A stretch of 64,000 bases of DNA from Thermohalobaculum sp039184865 (GCA_039184865.1 JBCDAV010000017.1:31327-95326); one strand, 5' to 3'; numbered from the stretch's first letter, positions 43,167 through 52,796 are shown. Translations and numbers: made by a program. The notes: generated from the letters alone by a model not told the origin.

Positions 43167-43769
43167 TCAGGACGATTTGAGCAAATGCGCGATCAGCGCC
43201 TTGACGTCTCCGTTGCGTTTTTCGAGCATCGCATTGATCTCTTCGCGCTGGCTGGCCGCCATTGAAATTCCCTCGATGATGAGATCGATGATCTCGATCC
43301 GACCGCCGCGATCACTGACCAGCCACTCGATCGCGATGGGCTCGCGGTCCGGCAACTCGATCGGACTCTCGACAAGGATGCCCTTGCGCCCGGCATCAAT
43401 CGTCTTTCCAACGACGATCTTCGGATCTCCGGAATACTCGTCGAAGCGTCGCGCATAGGTCACCGAGACGTACTTGGAGAAGGCCGAGACGAATTCCGTC
43501 TGGTCGCCAGAGCTCATGTCGCGCCAATTCCGCCCGGCGGAGAACTTGGCGAGCAGCGGCATGTTTGCGCGCCGCTCCATGATCGCCTGAAGTTTCGGCG
43601 CACGGCTCTCGCCAGAACCCGGTTCGCGCAGAAGAGCGAGGATTTCCTCGATCGTTGTCTGCACGTGGGCGCGCGCCTCGTCTTCGCTGAGAGCATAGGA
43701 TGTAGTGCCCGGGAGAATGGCGGCAGCCGCTCCGAGCGCCAGAAAACATCGTCTTTTCAGAGACATCAA
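43167..43769 (-). CDS. mlaC: MlaC-family phospholipid-binding protein (Tgt2/Ttg2D)
   Basis: A 200-residue periplasmic lipid shuttle. A signal peptide (MMSLKRRCFLALGAAAAILP) ends near SYALSED. The Tgt2 fold shows as SAGRNWRDMSSGDQTEFVSAFSKYV, YARRFDEYSGD and EWLVSDRGGRIEIIDLIIEG. MlaC carries phospholipid between outer-membrane MlaA and the inner-membrane MlaFEDB transporter. The mlaA gene is directly upstream (43812), 42 bases away. MlaFED is not in the window. A second MlaC-type gene is at 56406. Confidence 0.88.
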   Translation of the reverse strand: MMSLKRRCFLALGAAAAILPGTTSYALSEDEARAHVQTTIEEILALLREPGSGESRAPKLQAIMERRANMPLLAKFSAGRNWRDMSSGDQTEFVSAFSKYVSVTYARRFDEYSGDPKIVVGKTIDAGRKGILVESPIELPDREPIAIEWLVSDRGGRIEIIDLIIEGISMAASQREEINAMLEKRNGDVKALIAHLLKSS

Positions 43770-43811
43770 TTCGGTTCTCCCCTGCCGAGTTTAGGGTGAT
43801 CCATCGACGGT

Positions 43812-44549
43812 TCAGTCCGCGAACAGATCAGGCAAGTCATCAACGCTCGTTTCACCTCCAGCGACGCGGCGGCGCCGGTTCTGGATGTAAGCCGTGCGAA
43901 TGCTGACATAGCTGTCTTCGCTGCGATAGAGCACTTCGTCGATCAATCCCTTATTTCTGTTACGAGTATCAACGACATCGAGCACCCGAACCGTCGCGGA
44001 GGCTATCAAAACCTCGCTTCCGCCACTGATATAGGTGGTCGGTTGCAACGCGGTATCAACCACGAGGCCAAATGCGTCACGCACCGTCGAGGGACCGAAA
44101 AGAGGTAATTCCAGATAAGCGCCCTCACCGACGCCCCAGGTCGCCATCGTGAGACCGAAGTCGGTCGGCACTGACCGCAGGCCGAGATCTGCGGCAGGGT
44201 CGAGCGCGCCGCCAGCCCCGTAGACCGTGTTGATTGCAAAGCGCCCAAGCGTCGAGGCTGCCTCCTCGGCGTCGCCCTGCAACACGTAATTCACGAAGAT
44301 GCCAGGCAGGCGGATATGTCTGACGGCGTTGCCGAACACGTGCTTGAACAGTGTCGGCGTCGCAAAATCGTAGGCATCGGCGGCCGGGCGCAGGACAACC
44401 TCGTCCAAACCCTTGTTCACGCTGTGGACACCGCGATTCCAATCCTCGAGCGGATCGTGGACAAGCGCGCCGTCCGAACGTCCGCCCGAGCACGCGCCGA
44501 GACAAAAAATCATCAGGATCGCGGTGATCCGGGCGCGGGAAAGCTGCAC
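43812..44549 (-). CDS. mlaA: MlaA (VacJ) family outer-membrane lipoprotein, copy 1
   Basis: A 245-residue lipoprotein. The lipobox is CLGACSGG, with Cys the acylated residue. It has the family motif HDPLEDWNRGVHSVNKGLD, then PTDFGLTMATWGVGEGAYLE and LPLFGPSTVRDAFG, the MlaA core. MlaA removes phospholipid from the outer leaflet of the outer membrane. It forms an operon with mlaC downstream. The paralogue at 52832 is clearly related. Both end in an acidic tail (SVDDLPDLFAD here). Confidence 0.9.
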   Translation of the reverse strand: MQLSRARITAILMIFCLGACSGGRSDGALVHDPLEDWNRGVHSVNKGLDEVVLRPAADAYDFATPTLFKHVFGNAVRHIRLPGIFVNYVLQGDAEEAASTLGRFAINTVYGAGGALDPAADLGLRSVPTDFGLTMATWGVGEGAYLELPLFGPSTVRDAFGLVVDTALQPTTYISGGSEVLIASATVRVLDVVDTRNRNKGLIDEVLYRSEDSYVSIRTAYIQNRRRRVAGGETSVDDLPDLFAD

Positions 44550-44597
44550 GCGTCGCCCCTCTCGTCTTATTCTGTCTTATTGATCCGGGACGTTAGG

Positions 44598-44613
44598 CCG
44601 GCGTGAACGCCGG
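44598..44613. other. Inverted repeat between divergent mlaA and type I secretion genes
   Basis: CCGGCG and CGCCGG flank TGAA, a perfect six-base stem in the 231-base divergent gap 44550-44780. It could be an operator or transcript hairpin. No gene is visible in the rest of the gap. Confidence 0.25.
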
Positions 44614-44780
44614 TATAGTACCGGGAACACATTTCTGCGCCAAGTTCTGAAAGCGTTGCCGCGCATCGGGCGCGTTTCTTGCCCCTGATCGCAAGATCGC
44701 CTATCTCAGCGGTCAGATTTCAGCGTGGGCCGGTCGACTTTTGATCATTCCATGTTAAGCGATGGCGCCCAACATGGCAG

Positions 44781-46664
44781 TTGTCCGATATAGCGAGGCT
44801 GGAAGTGCCAGACGTAAAATACGATAAGGGTCTCGCCGAGTTGCGCGAGAACATGGGCAAATGCCGTGGCCACTTCTGGTCGGTGGCCATTTTCAGCATA
44901 TTCGTCAATCTTCTGATGCTTACCGGTCCGCTGTTCATGCTACAGACCTATGACCGCGTTCTGTCGAGCCGGTCGGAGGAAACGCTGGTCGCGCTGCTTC
45001 TGCTGGTGACATTCCTGTTCATCGCCTATGGCGCACTCGAATTCGCCCGCGGCCGGGTCCTCGCCCGGGCCGGCGGACGTTTCCAAACCCTGCTGGACAT
45101 GCGCATCTTCGACGCCGTGCTCCGGCGCTCGGTCGCGCCAGCCGACCGGGCCAAGCCGAATACGGCCGCGCGCGATCTCGACTCGGTGCGCCAGCTCCTG
45201 TCCGGGCCCGCGCCGTTCGCGCTGTTCGATATCCCGTGGACGCCGATCTTCCTTGCGGCGATCTTCATTTTCCATCCGGTGCTCGGGTTCATCGCCATCG
45301 GCGGCGGCTTGATCCTCATCGTGCTCACACTGATGAACCAGTGGCGATCTAAGGAACCGAATGCCGAGTCCCAGATCGCGAGTGCGCAGGCAGAGAACCT
45401 TGGCGAAGCCCTGCGGCAGAATGCAGAGGCCGTTCAGGGTCTGGGGATGCGTGGCATCGGGATGCAGCGTTGGTCCGTCCTCCGCGACAAGGCGCTGGAC
45501 AAGCAGATCCTCGCCTCGGACCGGACAGCGAGCTACACCTCGTCTTCGAAGGCGATGCGGTTCTATCTTCAGAGCTTCATGCTGGCGGCTGGCGCATGGC
45601 TGGTGCTGCAACAGGAAATTTCACCGGGGATGATGATCGCGGGCTCGATCCTGATGGGCCGCGCGCTTGCCCCGATCGAGCAGGCAATCGGTCAATGGGC
45701 GCTTTTCCAGCGCGCCACGCGGGGCTGGAAGTCGCTGTCCGAGCTTCTCGAGAAAACGCCGATCGAAGTGGCCAAAACAGAGCTTCCAGAACCGAAGGGC
45801 GTCGTCGAGGCACGCGGGATCAGCGTGGTCGCCCCGGGCGAGCAGGTTCCCGCCCTGCGCGGCATAAACTTCAAGGTCGAACCCGGCCAGGCCCTGGGCG
45901 TGATTGGCCCGTCGGGTGCCGGCAAGACAACACTCGCGAAAGTGCTGACGGGCATCTGGCAGCCCGCGGCAGGGAAAGTGCGGCTGGACGCGGCAGCACT
46001 GGACCAATGGCCAAGCGACCGCCTCGGACGTTACATCGGCTATCTTCCGCAGGAGATCGGCCTGCTCTCCGGAACGGTTGCGGAGAACATCGCTCGGCTC
46101 GATCCGGAACCCGATCCCAAGCAGATCGTTCTTGCTGCACAGCGGGCTGGCGCCCATGAATTACTGCTGAGCCTGCCGCAGGGATACGACACCGATATCG
46201 GCGCCGGCGGCCAGCGCCTGTCCGGCGGACAGCGTCAGCGCGTCGCGCTCGCACGCGCCTTATACGGCGATCCGCCCGTTTTGATCCTGGACGAACCGAA
46301 CGCCAATCTCGACGCGCAGGGCGAGCAGGCTTTGGTGGATGCGATCCGCGATGCCAAGAGCCGCGGACGCACTGTCCTGATCATGGCGCATCGTCCATCC
46401 GCAATTGCGGCCTGCGACTTGCTGCTGATGATCGACAAGGGGCAGCAGGTCGACTTCGGACCACGCGATGAAGTCTTGAAGAAACGCACGAGAAACTACC
46501 CGCAGTTGGTCAACAACCAGCAAGGCGGTGGTGCTGCGGGTCAAGCCCAGCCAGCCGCTGCGGGGGCGCAGCAATCCATTGCGCAGGGCGGTCAGGGCAC
46601 CCCGGCCACGACGCTCACACCGACCCAAACGACAGTTGCTATGTCCGGAGACAAAAAGTCATGA
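44781..46664 (+). CDS. Type I secretion system permease/ATPase (PrtD-like)
   Basis: A 627-residue inner-membrane exporter. The N-terminal transmembrane domain begins with MGKCRGHFWSVAIFSIFVNL. The ATPase domain has Walker A GPSGAGKTTLAKVL, signature RLSGGQRQRVALARAL and Walker B VLILDEPNANLD. A Gln/Ala-rich tail of about 50 residues follows. PrtD-type exporters move RTX proteins in one step with an HlyD-type adaptor and TolC. The adaptor overlaps by ATGA; no TolC is nearby. The RTX protease at 7173-8882 is a candidate cargo. Confidence 0.93.
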   Translation: MSDIARLEVPDVKYDKGLAELRENMGKCRGHFWSVAIFSIFVNLLMLTGPLFMLQTYDRVLSSRSEETLVALLLLVTFLFIAYGALEFARGRVLARAGGRFQTLLDMRIFDAVLRRSVAPADRAKPNTAARDLDSVRQLLSGPAPFALFDIPWTPIFLAAIFIFHPVLGFIAIGGGLILIVLTLMNQWRSKEPNAESQIASAQAENLGEALRQNAEAVQGLGMRGIGMQRWSVLRDKALDKQILASDRTASYTSSSKAMRFYLQSFMLAAGAWLVLQQEISPGMMIAGSILMGRALAPIEQAIGQWALFQRATRGWKSLSELLEKTPIEVAKTELPEPKGVVEARGISVVAPGEQVPALRGINFKVEPGQALGVIGPSGAGKTTLAKVLTGIWQPAAGKVRLDAAALDQWPSDRLGRYIGYLPQEIGLLSGTVAENIARLDPEPDPKQIVLAAQRAGAHELLLSLPQGYDTDIGAGGQRLSGGQRQRVALARALYGDPPVLILDEPNANLDAQGEQALVDAIRDAKSRGRTVLIMAHRPSAIAACDLLLMIDKGQQVDFGPRDEVLKKRTRNYPQLVNNQQGGGAAGQAQPAAAGAQQSIAQGGQGTPATTLTPTQTTVAMSGDKKS

Positions 46665-47992
46665 ACCCTCAAATCGGAGGACCGGCAGCGGCCGGAGGCG
46701 ACGATGGTTGGAGCGGTCGCGGATATATCCGCTTCGGATTGATCTGCGTGATGATCCTTGCAGGGGGCTTCGGGACCTGGGCTGCAACCGCATCGCTATC
46801 AGGTGCTGTGATCGCAACCGGGCAGTTGCGGGTCGAAACCAATCGCCAGATCGTGCAGCACCTCGACGGCGGCGTGGTCGGCGAGATTTTCGTTCGGGAT
46901 GGCGATATCGTCGAGGCCGGTGAAGTTCTGATCAAGCTTGATGCCACGCTCCTTCAATCCGAACTCTCGGCGCTCGAAAGCCAGCTATTCGAGATCATGG
47001 CGCGACGCGGAAGGCTCGAGGCAGCACAGATTGATCGGCGGGACATCACTTTTGATCCCGAGATTGTCACGCGCGCTGGGTCGGACGCCGAGATCTCAAA
47101 TTTGATGGCGGGTCAGCGCTCCTTACACTCGGCCAAGCGCGAGTCTGTGGCGAAGGAACTCGCGGTGATGGAGGAACGAAAACTTCAGCTCGAGGATCAG
47201 ATCGTCGGTGCCGATGCGGAAGTCGCCTCGCTGACAGAGCAGTCCAGGCTCATCGGCAAAGAGCTCGCCGACATGCGCGAACTGCTGCGCAAGAACCTCG
47301 TTCAGGCTGGCCGGGTCCTGTCACTTGAGCGCGAGGCAGCAAGACTGCAGGGCGAGTCGGGCCGGCTAATCTCTCAGATCGCGCAGCTGCGCGGACAAAT
47401 CAGCCAGATCGATATCGAGGCTCTCCGGATGGAAGCGGCTGTTCGCGAAGAAGCGATCACAGAGTTGCGCGAACTTGGCTTCCGGGAACTCGAACTGAAA
47501 GAGCGCCGTCTTTCCCTTCAAGAACGACTCTCACGCCTGGAAATCCGTGCGCCGCGCCCGGGTACGGTGCTCGATATGACGGTGCACGCGATCAAGTCGG
47601 TCGTCCGCCCGGCCGAGCCCATTCTCTATGTCGTCCCGAGCGACAGCGACCTGATCGTCGATGCCCGCGTCGATCCGCTGAACCGGGATCAGGTCGACCC
47701 GCGACAGGAAACCGTCCTGCGGTTCTCGGGTCTTAACACCCGGACAACGCCCGAGTTGTTCGGTCAGGTGAAAAATATATCCCGTGACAGCGTCGTCGAT
47801 GAACAAACCGGCATGGCCTATTACAAGGCCGAAGTGGAGTTCCGCGACGGCGAGTTGGAAAAGCTTGAGGGCGAGGAACTGGTCGCGGGAATGCCGGTCG
47901 AAGTCTACATCCAGACCGGCGACCGGACGCCGCTCAACTACATGGTGAAGCCCATCACGGACTATTTCAACCGGGCAATGCGTGAAGAGTGA
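46661..47992 (+). CDS. HlyD-family type I secretion adaptor (PrtE-like)
   Basis: A 443-residue membrane-fusion protein. One N-terminal helix (GLICVMILAGGFGTWAATAS) anchors it. It then has the barrel-lipoyl halves (GQLRVETNRQIVQHLDGGVV and LEIRAPRPGTVLDM) around long coiled coils rich in Glu, Arg and Leu. The C-terminus reads LVAGMPVEVYIQTGDRTPLN, typical of the HlyD/PrtE group. It joins the inner-membrane ATPase to an outer-membrane channel. The two genes form a short operon. Confidence 0.92.
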   Translation: MNPQIGGPAAAGGDDGWSGRGYIRFGLICVMILAGGFGTWAATASLSGAVIATGQLRVETNRQIVQHLDGGVVGEIFVRDGDIVEAGEVLIKLDATLLQSELSALESQLFEIMARRGRLEAAQIDRRDITFDPEIVTRAGSDAEISNLMAGQRSLHSAKRESVAKELAVMEERKLQLEDQIVGADAEVASLTEQSRLIGKELADMRELLRKNLVQAGRVLSLEREAARLQGESGRLISQIAQLRGQISQIDIEALRMEAAVREEAITELRELGFRELELKERRLSLQERLSRLEIRAPRPGTVLDMTVHAIKSVVRPAEPILYVVPSDSDLIVDARVDPLNRDQVDPRQETVLRFSGLNTRTTPELFGQVKNISRDSVVDEQTGMAYYKAEVEFRDGELEKLEGEELVAGMPVEVYIQTGDRTPLNYMVKPITDYFNRAMREE

Positions 47993-48088
47993 CGCTGACC
48001 AATATGCGGAGTGAAGCGCAAGCGACGCACTTGACCTAGCGGCGAGAGCACCCATCATCGATGGTGCACCGCAACAGGAGTCGTCGTC

Positions 48089-49270
48089 ATGGATGCGAGC
48101 GCTGTCGTTGAAGTCCGCGCCATCCAATCTCTCTCCGAGATCTCGGAGGCCGACTGGGACGCCTGTGCTGCTCCCGAATGCTCCGACGGTGGCCGCCCGA
48201 ACTATCCGTTCCAAACCCACGCGTTCCTGAAGGCTCTCGAGGACAGCGGATCGGCAACGCCGCGCACAGGATGGGCGCCACATCACGTCGTCGCAACGAT
48301 GGGGTCAGAGATTGTCGGCGTCATGCCGCTCTATCTCAAGAACCACAGCCAGGGCGAGTACGTCTTCGACTACTCCTGGGCGCATGCCTTTGAACGTGCA
48401 GGTGGCAGCTACTACCCGAAATTTCAGTGTTCGGTTCCGTTCACGCCGGCGACAGGCCCTCGGCTGCTACACAATCCCAACGGACCACTCGATCCCGACG
48501 CCGCTCGATCGGCGCTTCTTCAGGGCGCGACGCAACTGGCTGAAAGGCATGGGATTTCTTCGATCCACATCACATTCTGCACGGACGAGGAATACGCCTT
48601 CGGAGGCGGTGTCGGGCTGTTACAGCGCACTGATCAACAGTTTCACTGGATCGACCGCGGATATGGCGACTGGGAGGGCTTTCTGGACGCGCTCGCGTCC
48701 CGCAAACGCAAGAACCTGCGCAAGGAACGCGAGCGGGCCGTCGAACACGGCGTCACGATCCATTGGCTGACGGGCGATGAGATCCAGCCTGAACACTGGG
48801 ATGCTTTCTGGCGCTTCTATCAGGACACCGGCGCGCGGAAGTGGGGCACGCCGTATCTCACGCGCAAGTTCTTCGATCTGGCGCAGGAGCGGCTGCGGAA
48901 CGATATTCTCCTTATCATGTGCGAACGGGACGACAGCTGGATCGCCGGAGCCTTCAACCTGATCGGGCGCGAAACACTGTACGGTCGCTATTGGGGTTGC
49001 ACCGAAGATCACCCGTTCCTGCATTTCGAGACCTGCTATTATCAGGCGATCGACTTTGCGCTTCAGCATGGCCTGACGCGCGTGGAGGCCGGGGCGCAAG
49101 GCGGTCACAAACTCGCGCGCGGCTACGAACCCGTAACGACGCGCTCCCTGCATTACATCACGGATCCGGGGTTCCGCCGCGCAATCGACGATTACCTCGA
49201 GAACGAGCGCTACGCGGTCGAACGCGAGAACGCGCATCTCGCGGAGATGATGCCGTTCAAAAAGACCTGA
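48089..49270 (+). CDS. GNAT-fold protein of the COG3146 / DUF482 family
   Basis: A 393-residue protein with two GNAT-like lobes, a FemAB-like arrangement. Landmarks are FPFQTHAFLKAL near the start, ASRKRKNLRKERERAVEHGV and EAGAQGGHKLARGYEPVTT, which define the family. It may acylate or add amino acids to a cell-wall or lipid substrate, but no member's activity is firm to my knowledge. It begins 96 bases after the secretion adaptor and looks separately transcribed. The 141 bases after it hold no gene. Confidence 0.85.
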   Translation: MDASAVVEVRAIQSLSEISEADWDACAAPECSDGGRPNYPFQTHAFLKALEDSGSATPRTGWAPHHVVATMGSEIVGVMPLYLKNHSQGEYVFDYSWAHAFERAGGSYYPKFQCSVPFTPATGPRLLHNPNGPLDPDAARSALLQGATQLAERHGISSIHITFCTDEEYAFGGGVGLLQRTDQQFHWIDRGYGDWEGFLDALASRKRKNLRKERERAVEHGVTIHWLTGDEIQPEHWDAFWRFYQDTGARKWGTPYLTRKFFDLAQERLRNDILLIMCERDDSWIAGAFNLIGRETLYGRYWGCTEDHPFLHFETCYYQAIDFALQHGLTRVEAGAQGGHKLARGYEPVTTRSLHYITDPGFRRAIDDYLENERYAVERENAHLAEMMPFKKT

Positions 49271-49411
49271 CGGGCGCCACGCCCCGACAGGTCATGCCCG
49301 TCGATGAAATCTCGCGGGCCGACGTTCCGAAACTGACCAGTCCTCCAGAGCAGGAGCAATCGATACCTCGGAGACACTGCGTTTTGTTAGGAGTGCGCGT
49401 AACTTGGGATT

Positions 49412-49597
49412 CTATGAAATTTCTCGTTGGTCAGCCTGCGCCACAGCATCCTCAGCATTCTGCTCTTTCCGCGCAATCTCACGCCGATGCGCTTCACCGG
49501 TTCCGAGCATCCAGAGCATGCGACCGGCGAAGATCAAAAACAAACCCACGCCGGCCATGACAGTTGCGGCCGCTAGGATTTGCCACCATTGATCCAC
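49412..49597 (-). CDS. Small single-helix membrane protein
   Basis: A 61-residue product started by GTG at 49597, after GGAG ten bases upstream. One transmembrane helix (about residues 8-30, ILAAATVMAGVGLFLIFAG) is followed by a charged tail (AHRREIARKEQNAEDAVAQ). It is 21 bases downstream of the efflux MFS gene on the same strand, so it may be the last gene of the marR-emrAB operon. No family is recognised. Confidence 0.5.
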   Translation of the reverse strand: MDQWWQILAAATVMAGVGLFLIFAGRMLWMLGTGEAHRREIARKEQNAEDAVAQADQREIS

Positions 49598-49618
49598 CGT
49601 ACTCGCACTCCGTGATTT

Positions 49619-51148
49619 TCAAGTCGCCCGGCGCACGCGTACCAGCACGATCAGGGGCAAGGCAATCGCCGCGGCGCCCGCAAACAACAGGAACCCGTCG
49701 ATATAGCCAATCATCGTCGACTGCCGACCTATCTCGGCATGCAGCCAAGCCAGCGTGCCATGGGCGCCGAGGTCTACTTGGTCCGCAATACCCGGCTGAC
49801 GCATGGCTTCGTTCAAGGGCGAGACACTCGGCGCCATCTCGGCATAGCTCACACGTGTCTGGCGGATCACGAGAGCCACCGAAAGCGAAATGAAGATCGA
49901 CGATCCCATGTTCCGAAGGAGATGGAAGATTGCGGTGCCGTCAGGCACGAGTGCGGGTGGCAGCGTCGCGAAGGTCACGATGGACAACGGCACCCAGATT
50001 AGGCCCACACCGAAGCCTTGGATTGCCGCCGCCCAGAGCACGTCCGAGGTCATGACCTCGACATCGAAGCCCGCCATGACCCAGCCGGACCACGCCTGCA
50101 GAAACAGCCCGATTGCCATGGGGATGCGCGGGTCAATCCCGCCAAGGACCAAAAGCAGGGCAAACCCGATGAAGGTGCCGGCGCCGCGGGCAGAAAGGAT
50201 CTGGCCGATGATTGAGTCCGGATAGCCCTGAACCGATTGCAGCAGCGTCGGCAACAGCGTGATTGGCGTAAAGTTCAGCATCCCGAAGATGAAGATCAGC
50301 AGCAGCCCGACCACGAAGTTACGATCTCCCAACAGAGCCGGGTTCAGGAACGGTCTGGGCGACTGAAAATTGCGCACGATGAAGACCCAGAACGCGGCGA
50401 GGCAACATCCGGCGTAGATCAGGATCTCGCCGGACTGGAACCAGCCTGCCCGTTCGCCACGATCGAGCATCAACTGCAGAGCAGTGATCGCGATGGCGAG
50501 CGCTGCGTACCCCATCCAGTCCAGTCGCGTTTCCGGTTGATCGCCGCGGCGCTTGATGAACGACATCACGCCGATGAGCGCGATCAGAGTGAATGGCACG
50601 AGCATGAAGAAGACCCAGCGCCAGTTGTAAGCCTCACTCAGAGCGCCGCCGATTGCAGGCGCGATGATCGGGCCCAGGATCACACCGGTCCCCCAGATCG
50701 ACATGACCCGGCTGCGAATGCGTTCGTGGAAGCTCTCGATCACGATCGCCTGAGACAGTGGGACGAGGGGCGCGCCGAATGCGCCCTGACAGATGCGGAA
50801 GAGCACGAGCTCTTCGACGGAAGTCGCCAGCCCGCACAAAACCGACGACATTCCGAAGCCGATGATCCCACAGATCATGAGCCGACGACGCCCGAACCGG
50901 GCGGCGAGCCAGCCTGCAATCGGCGTGACCACTGCTGTCGCGACGATGTTGAAAGTGACGATCCAAGCGATCTGATCCGGCGTGCTCGACAGCGATCCCT
51001 GCATCTGCGGGAGCGACACGTTGGCGATCGTCACGGTCATCGCGTAGAGCATGGTCACGAACGTGACCGTGACCAGGAGCATGACCTGCTCGAAAAGAGT
51101 TCGCGGCGCGCCGGGCGGGAGGTCGGCGACCCCGGCGTCTTGGCTCAT
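49619..51148 (-). CDS. emrB: DHA2-family multidrug efflux MFS transporter (EmrB-like)
   Basis: A 509-residue inner-membrane transporter with about 14 helices. It starts MSQDAGVADLPPGAPRTLFE, contains LPQMQGSLSSTPDQIAWIVT and the MFS loop GWLAARFGRRRLM, and WGTGVILGPIIAPAIGG (antiporter motif C). It exports hydrophobic drugs or uncouplers with an EmrA adaptor. The start at 51148 overlaps the emrA stop by ATGA; longer upstream frame is part of emrA on another frame. A MarR regulator heads the operon. Confidence 0.93.
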   Translation of the reverse strand: MSQDAGVADLPPGAPRTLFEQVMLLVTVTFVTMLYAMTVTIANVSLPQMQGSLSSTPDQIAWIVTFNIVATAVVTPIAGWLAARFGRRRLMICGIIGFGMSSVLCGLATSVEELVLFRICQGAFGAPLVPLSQAIVIESFHERIRSRVMSIWGTGVILGPIIAPAIGGALSEAYNWRWVFFMLVPFTLIALIGVMSFIKRRGDQPETRLDWMGYAALAIAITALQLMLDRGERAGWFQSGEILIYAGCCLAAFWVFIVRNFQSPRPFLNPALLGDRNFVVGLLLIFIFGMLNFTPITLLPTLLQSVQGYPDSIIGQILSARGAGTFIGFALLLVLGGIDPRIPMAIGLFLQAWSGWVMAGFDVEVMTSDVLWAAAIQGFGVGLIWVPLSIVTFATLPPALVPDGTAIFHLLRNMGSSIFISLSVALVIRQTRVSYAEMAPSVSPLNEAMRQPGIADQVDLGAHGTLAWLHAEIGRQSTMIGYIDGFLLFAGAAAIALPLIVLVRVRRAT

Positions 51149-52227
51149 TCCCGAGCTTCCGGCAGAATCCAGGCGCGCGCCTTGGCGACAACGTCCGGCA
51201 ACGGCCGCTCGTACCCGGTATCTATGCTGACCGCGACGCTCATGCCTGCGCGGAGCGGCGGCGCGCCTGCCTCCGGCAGGATGCGGAGACGCACCGGAAC
51301 CCTCTGAACGACCTTCACCCAGTTGCCCGACGCGTTCTGCGGCGGAAGCAGCGCATATTCGGCGCCGGTCGCCGGAGACATCGTGTCGACCTCCGCCGCC
51401 CATGTGACGCCAGGATAGGCGTCAACTGCCAGATCGGCACGCTGTCCGATGCGAAGATGCGTGAGGTCGGTTTCCTTGAGATTGGCCTCGACCCAGTATC
51501 CCTTGTCAGCCACGAGGCTCATCACCGGATCGCCTTCCGAGACATATTCGCCGGTCTGAAGCTGCAAGTTCGCGATGACCCCGCCACTCGGCGCGCGAAC
51601 CTCGGTCAGGCGCAGATCCAGATCAGCCTCTTCCAGTTCCGCCTTCGCGCGCATGACTTCCGGGTGGGTATCGATGTCGAGTTCAGCCTGTCCATTCAGC
51701 TCGGCCAGAACCTCTTCTGCCTCCTCACGCAGAACTGAAAGCGACGACTCGGCGCGTACCGTCTGCCGGCGGACCTCGATCAATCGGATTTGAGAGATCG
51801 TCCCGCCCTTGCGCAGACGCTCAGACCGTTCGAGTTCCTCGCGCAGAAAATCGAGATCCGCCTCCGCGGCATCGTATTCTGCCAGCTTCGTCCGATAGCG
51901 CGCCTTCAAGGCAGAGACGCGCTGGCGTGCGGCCGATAGCTCCGCATCCTTCATCGCGCGCTCGACTTCCTTACGACCACGGTCGATTCGAAACAGCAGG
52001 TCGCCCGGCGCGACCGGCTGATTGTCCGCTATGGCGACCTCGGTGACTCGGCCGGAAATCTCGGCGGTCACAAACACGAGGTCCGATTTCACATAGGCAT
52101 TCTCAGTCGTCACATACCGCCCGGAACTCATGTAAAACCACGCTCCGGCGATCGCGATTGCGACGGGTCCGAGAATCAGAAGGCCGACCCGAAACAGTCG
52201 TCGCAGAAATCGGGCGAGATACTTCAC
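51145..52227 (-). CDS. emrA: HlyD-family efflux adaptor (EmrA-like)
   Basis: A 360-residue membrane-fusion protein. One N-terminal helix (VGLLILGPVAIAIAGAWFYM) is followed by RYVTTENAYVKSDLVFVTAE, the EmrA signature. It then has a coiled coil, and the lipoyl return strand LTEVRAPSGGVIANLQLQTG. It links the EmrB-like pump to an outer-membrane channel. It starts one base after the MarR stop and overlaps emrB by ATGA, so the three are one operon. Confidence 0.93.
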   Translation of the reverse strand: MKYLARFLRRLFRVGLLILGPVAIAIAGAWFYMSSGRYVTTENAYVKSDLVFVTAEISGRVTEVAIADNQPVAPGDLLFRIDRGRKEVERAMKDAELSAARQRVSALKARYRTKLAEYDAAEADLDFLREELERSERLRKGGTISQIRLIEVRRQTVRAESSLSVLREEAEEVLAELNGQAELDIDTHPEVMRAKAELEEADLDLRLTEVRAPSGGVIANLQLQTGEYVSEGDPVMSLVADKGYWVEANLKETDLTHLRIGQRADLAVDAYPGVTWAAEVDTMSPATGAEYALLPPQNASGNWVKVVQRVPVRLRILPEAGAPPLRAGMSVAVSIDTGYERPLPDVVAKARAWILPEARE

Positions 52228-52228
52228 G

Positions 52229-52705
52229 TCAGCCCCCGGCCGCCGCGTCAGTCGGAGTGTTTCTCAAGTCCCGCGCAGGCGATATGTTCCCCTTGATCCG
52301 GGTCAGCATGTCGACAAGCTGCGCGCGTTCGGTTTCCGACAGGCCTTCCATTGCCTTTGCCTGCGTCTCGACAGCCAGCGCTTCCATCTTGTCGAGCATC
52401 GGCCCCGCGGCTTCGGTCAGAAAAAGGCACCATGCGCGGCGGTCTTCGGGATCCGCGCGACGCTCCAACCAGCCGTCACGTTCCAGGCGGTCGACATGGC
52501 GACTGAGCGTTACGTTCTCGATTTCGAGAATTTCCGCGAGACTGCGCTGATTGATCCCCTGGCGTCCGGCAAGGTGCACGAGCACCCGCCATTGCGCCCG
52601 GGTCAGTCCGAACGCCTGCGCCCGCTCATCGAACCACGCGCGCATTAAGCGCGACACGTCGTACATGAGGAAGCCGACATTGACATCGGGGTCGAGGCCA
52701 AACAT
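52229..52705 (-). CDS. MarR family transcriptional regulator (EmrR-like)
   Basis: A 158-residue winged-helix repressor. Recognition-helix region is INQRSLAEILEIENVTLSRH, with the beta wing DGWLERRADPEDRRAWCLFL typical of MarR. It is the first gene of the emrAB-type operon and likely represses it, released by efflux substrates. An inverted repeat lies just upstream of its start. Confidence 0.92.
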   Translation of the reverse strand: MFGLDPDVNVGFLMYDVSRLMRAWFDERAQAFGLTRAQWRVLVHLAGRQGINQRSLAEILEIENVTLSRHVDRLERDGWLERRADPEDRRAWCLFLTEAAGPMLDKMEALAVETQAKAMEGLSETERAQLVDMLTRIKGNISPARDLRNTPTDAAAGG

Positions 52706-52712
52706 GCGAACT

Positions 52713-52734
52713 TATTATGAGCAGGCTTACTATA
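52713..52734. promoter_or_regulatory. Inverted repeat, candidate MarR operator
   Basis: TATTATGAGC and GCTTACTATA are separated by two bases and match as an imperfect dyad (7 of 10). It is eight bases from the marR start and, read on the minus strand, includes TATAGT, a plausible -10 box. This position fits autorepression. Confidence 0.45.
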
Positions 52735-52796
52735 TGTCGAGCATTCATCTGCGAGCGAACCTAATGATCACAGCTCTGTGTTGCGCGGGATCACCG

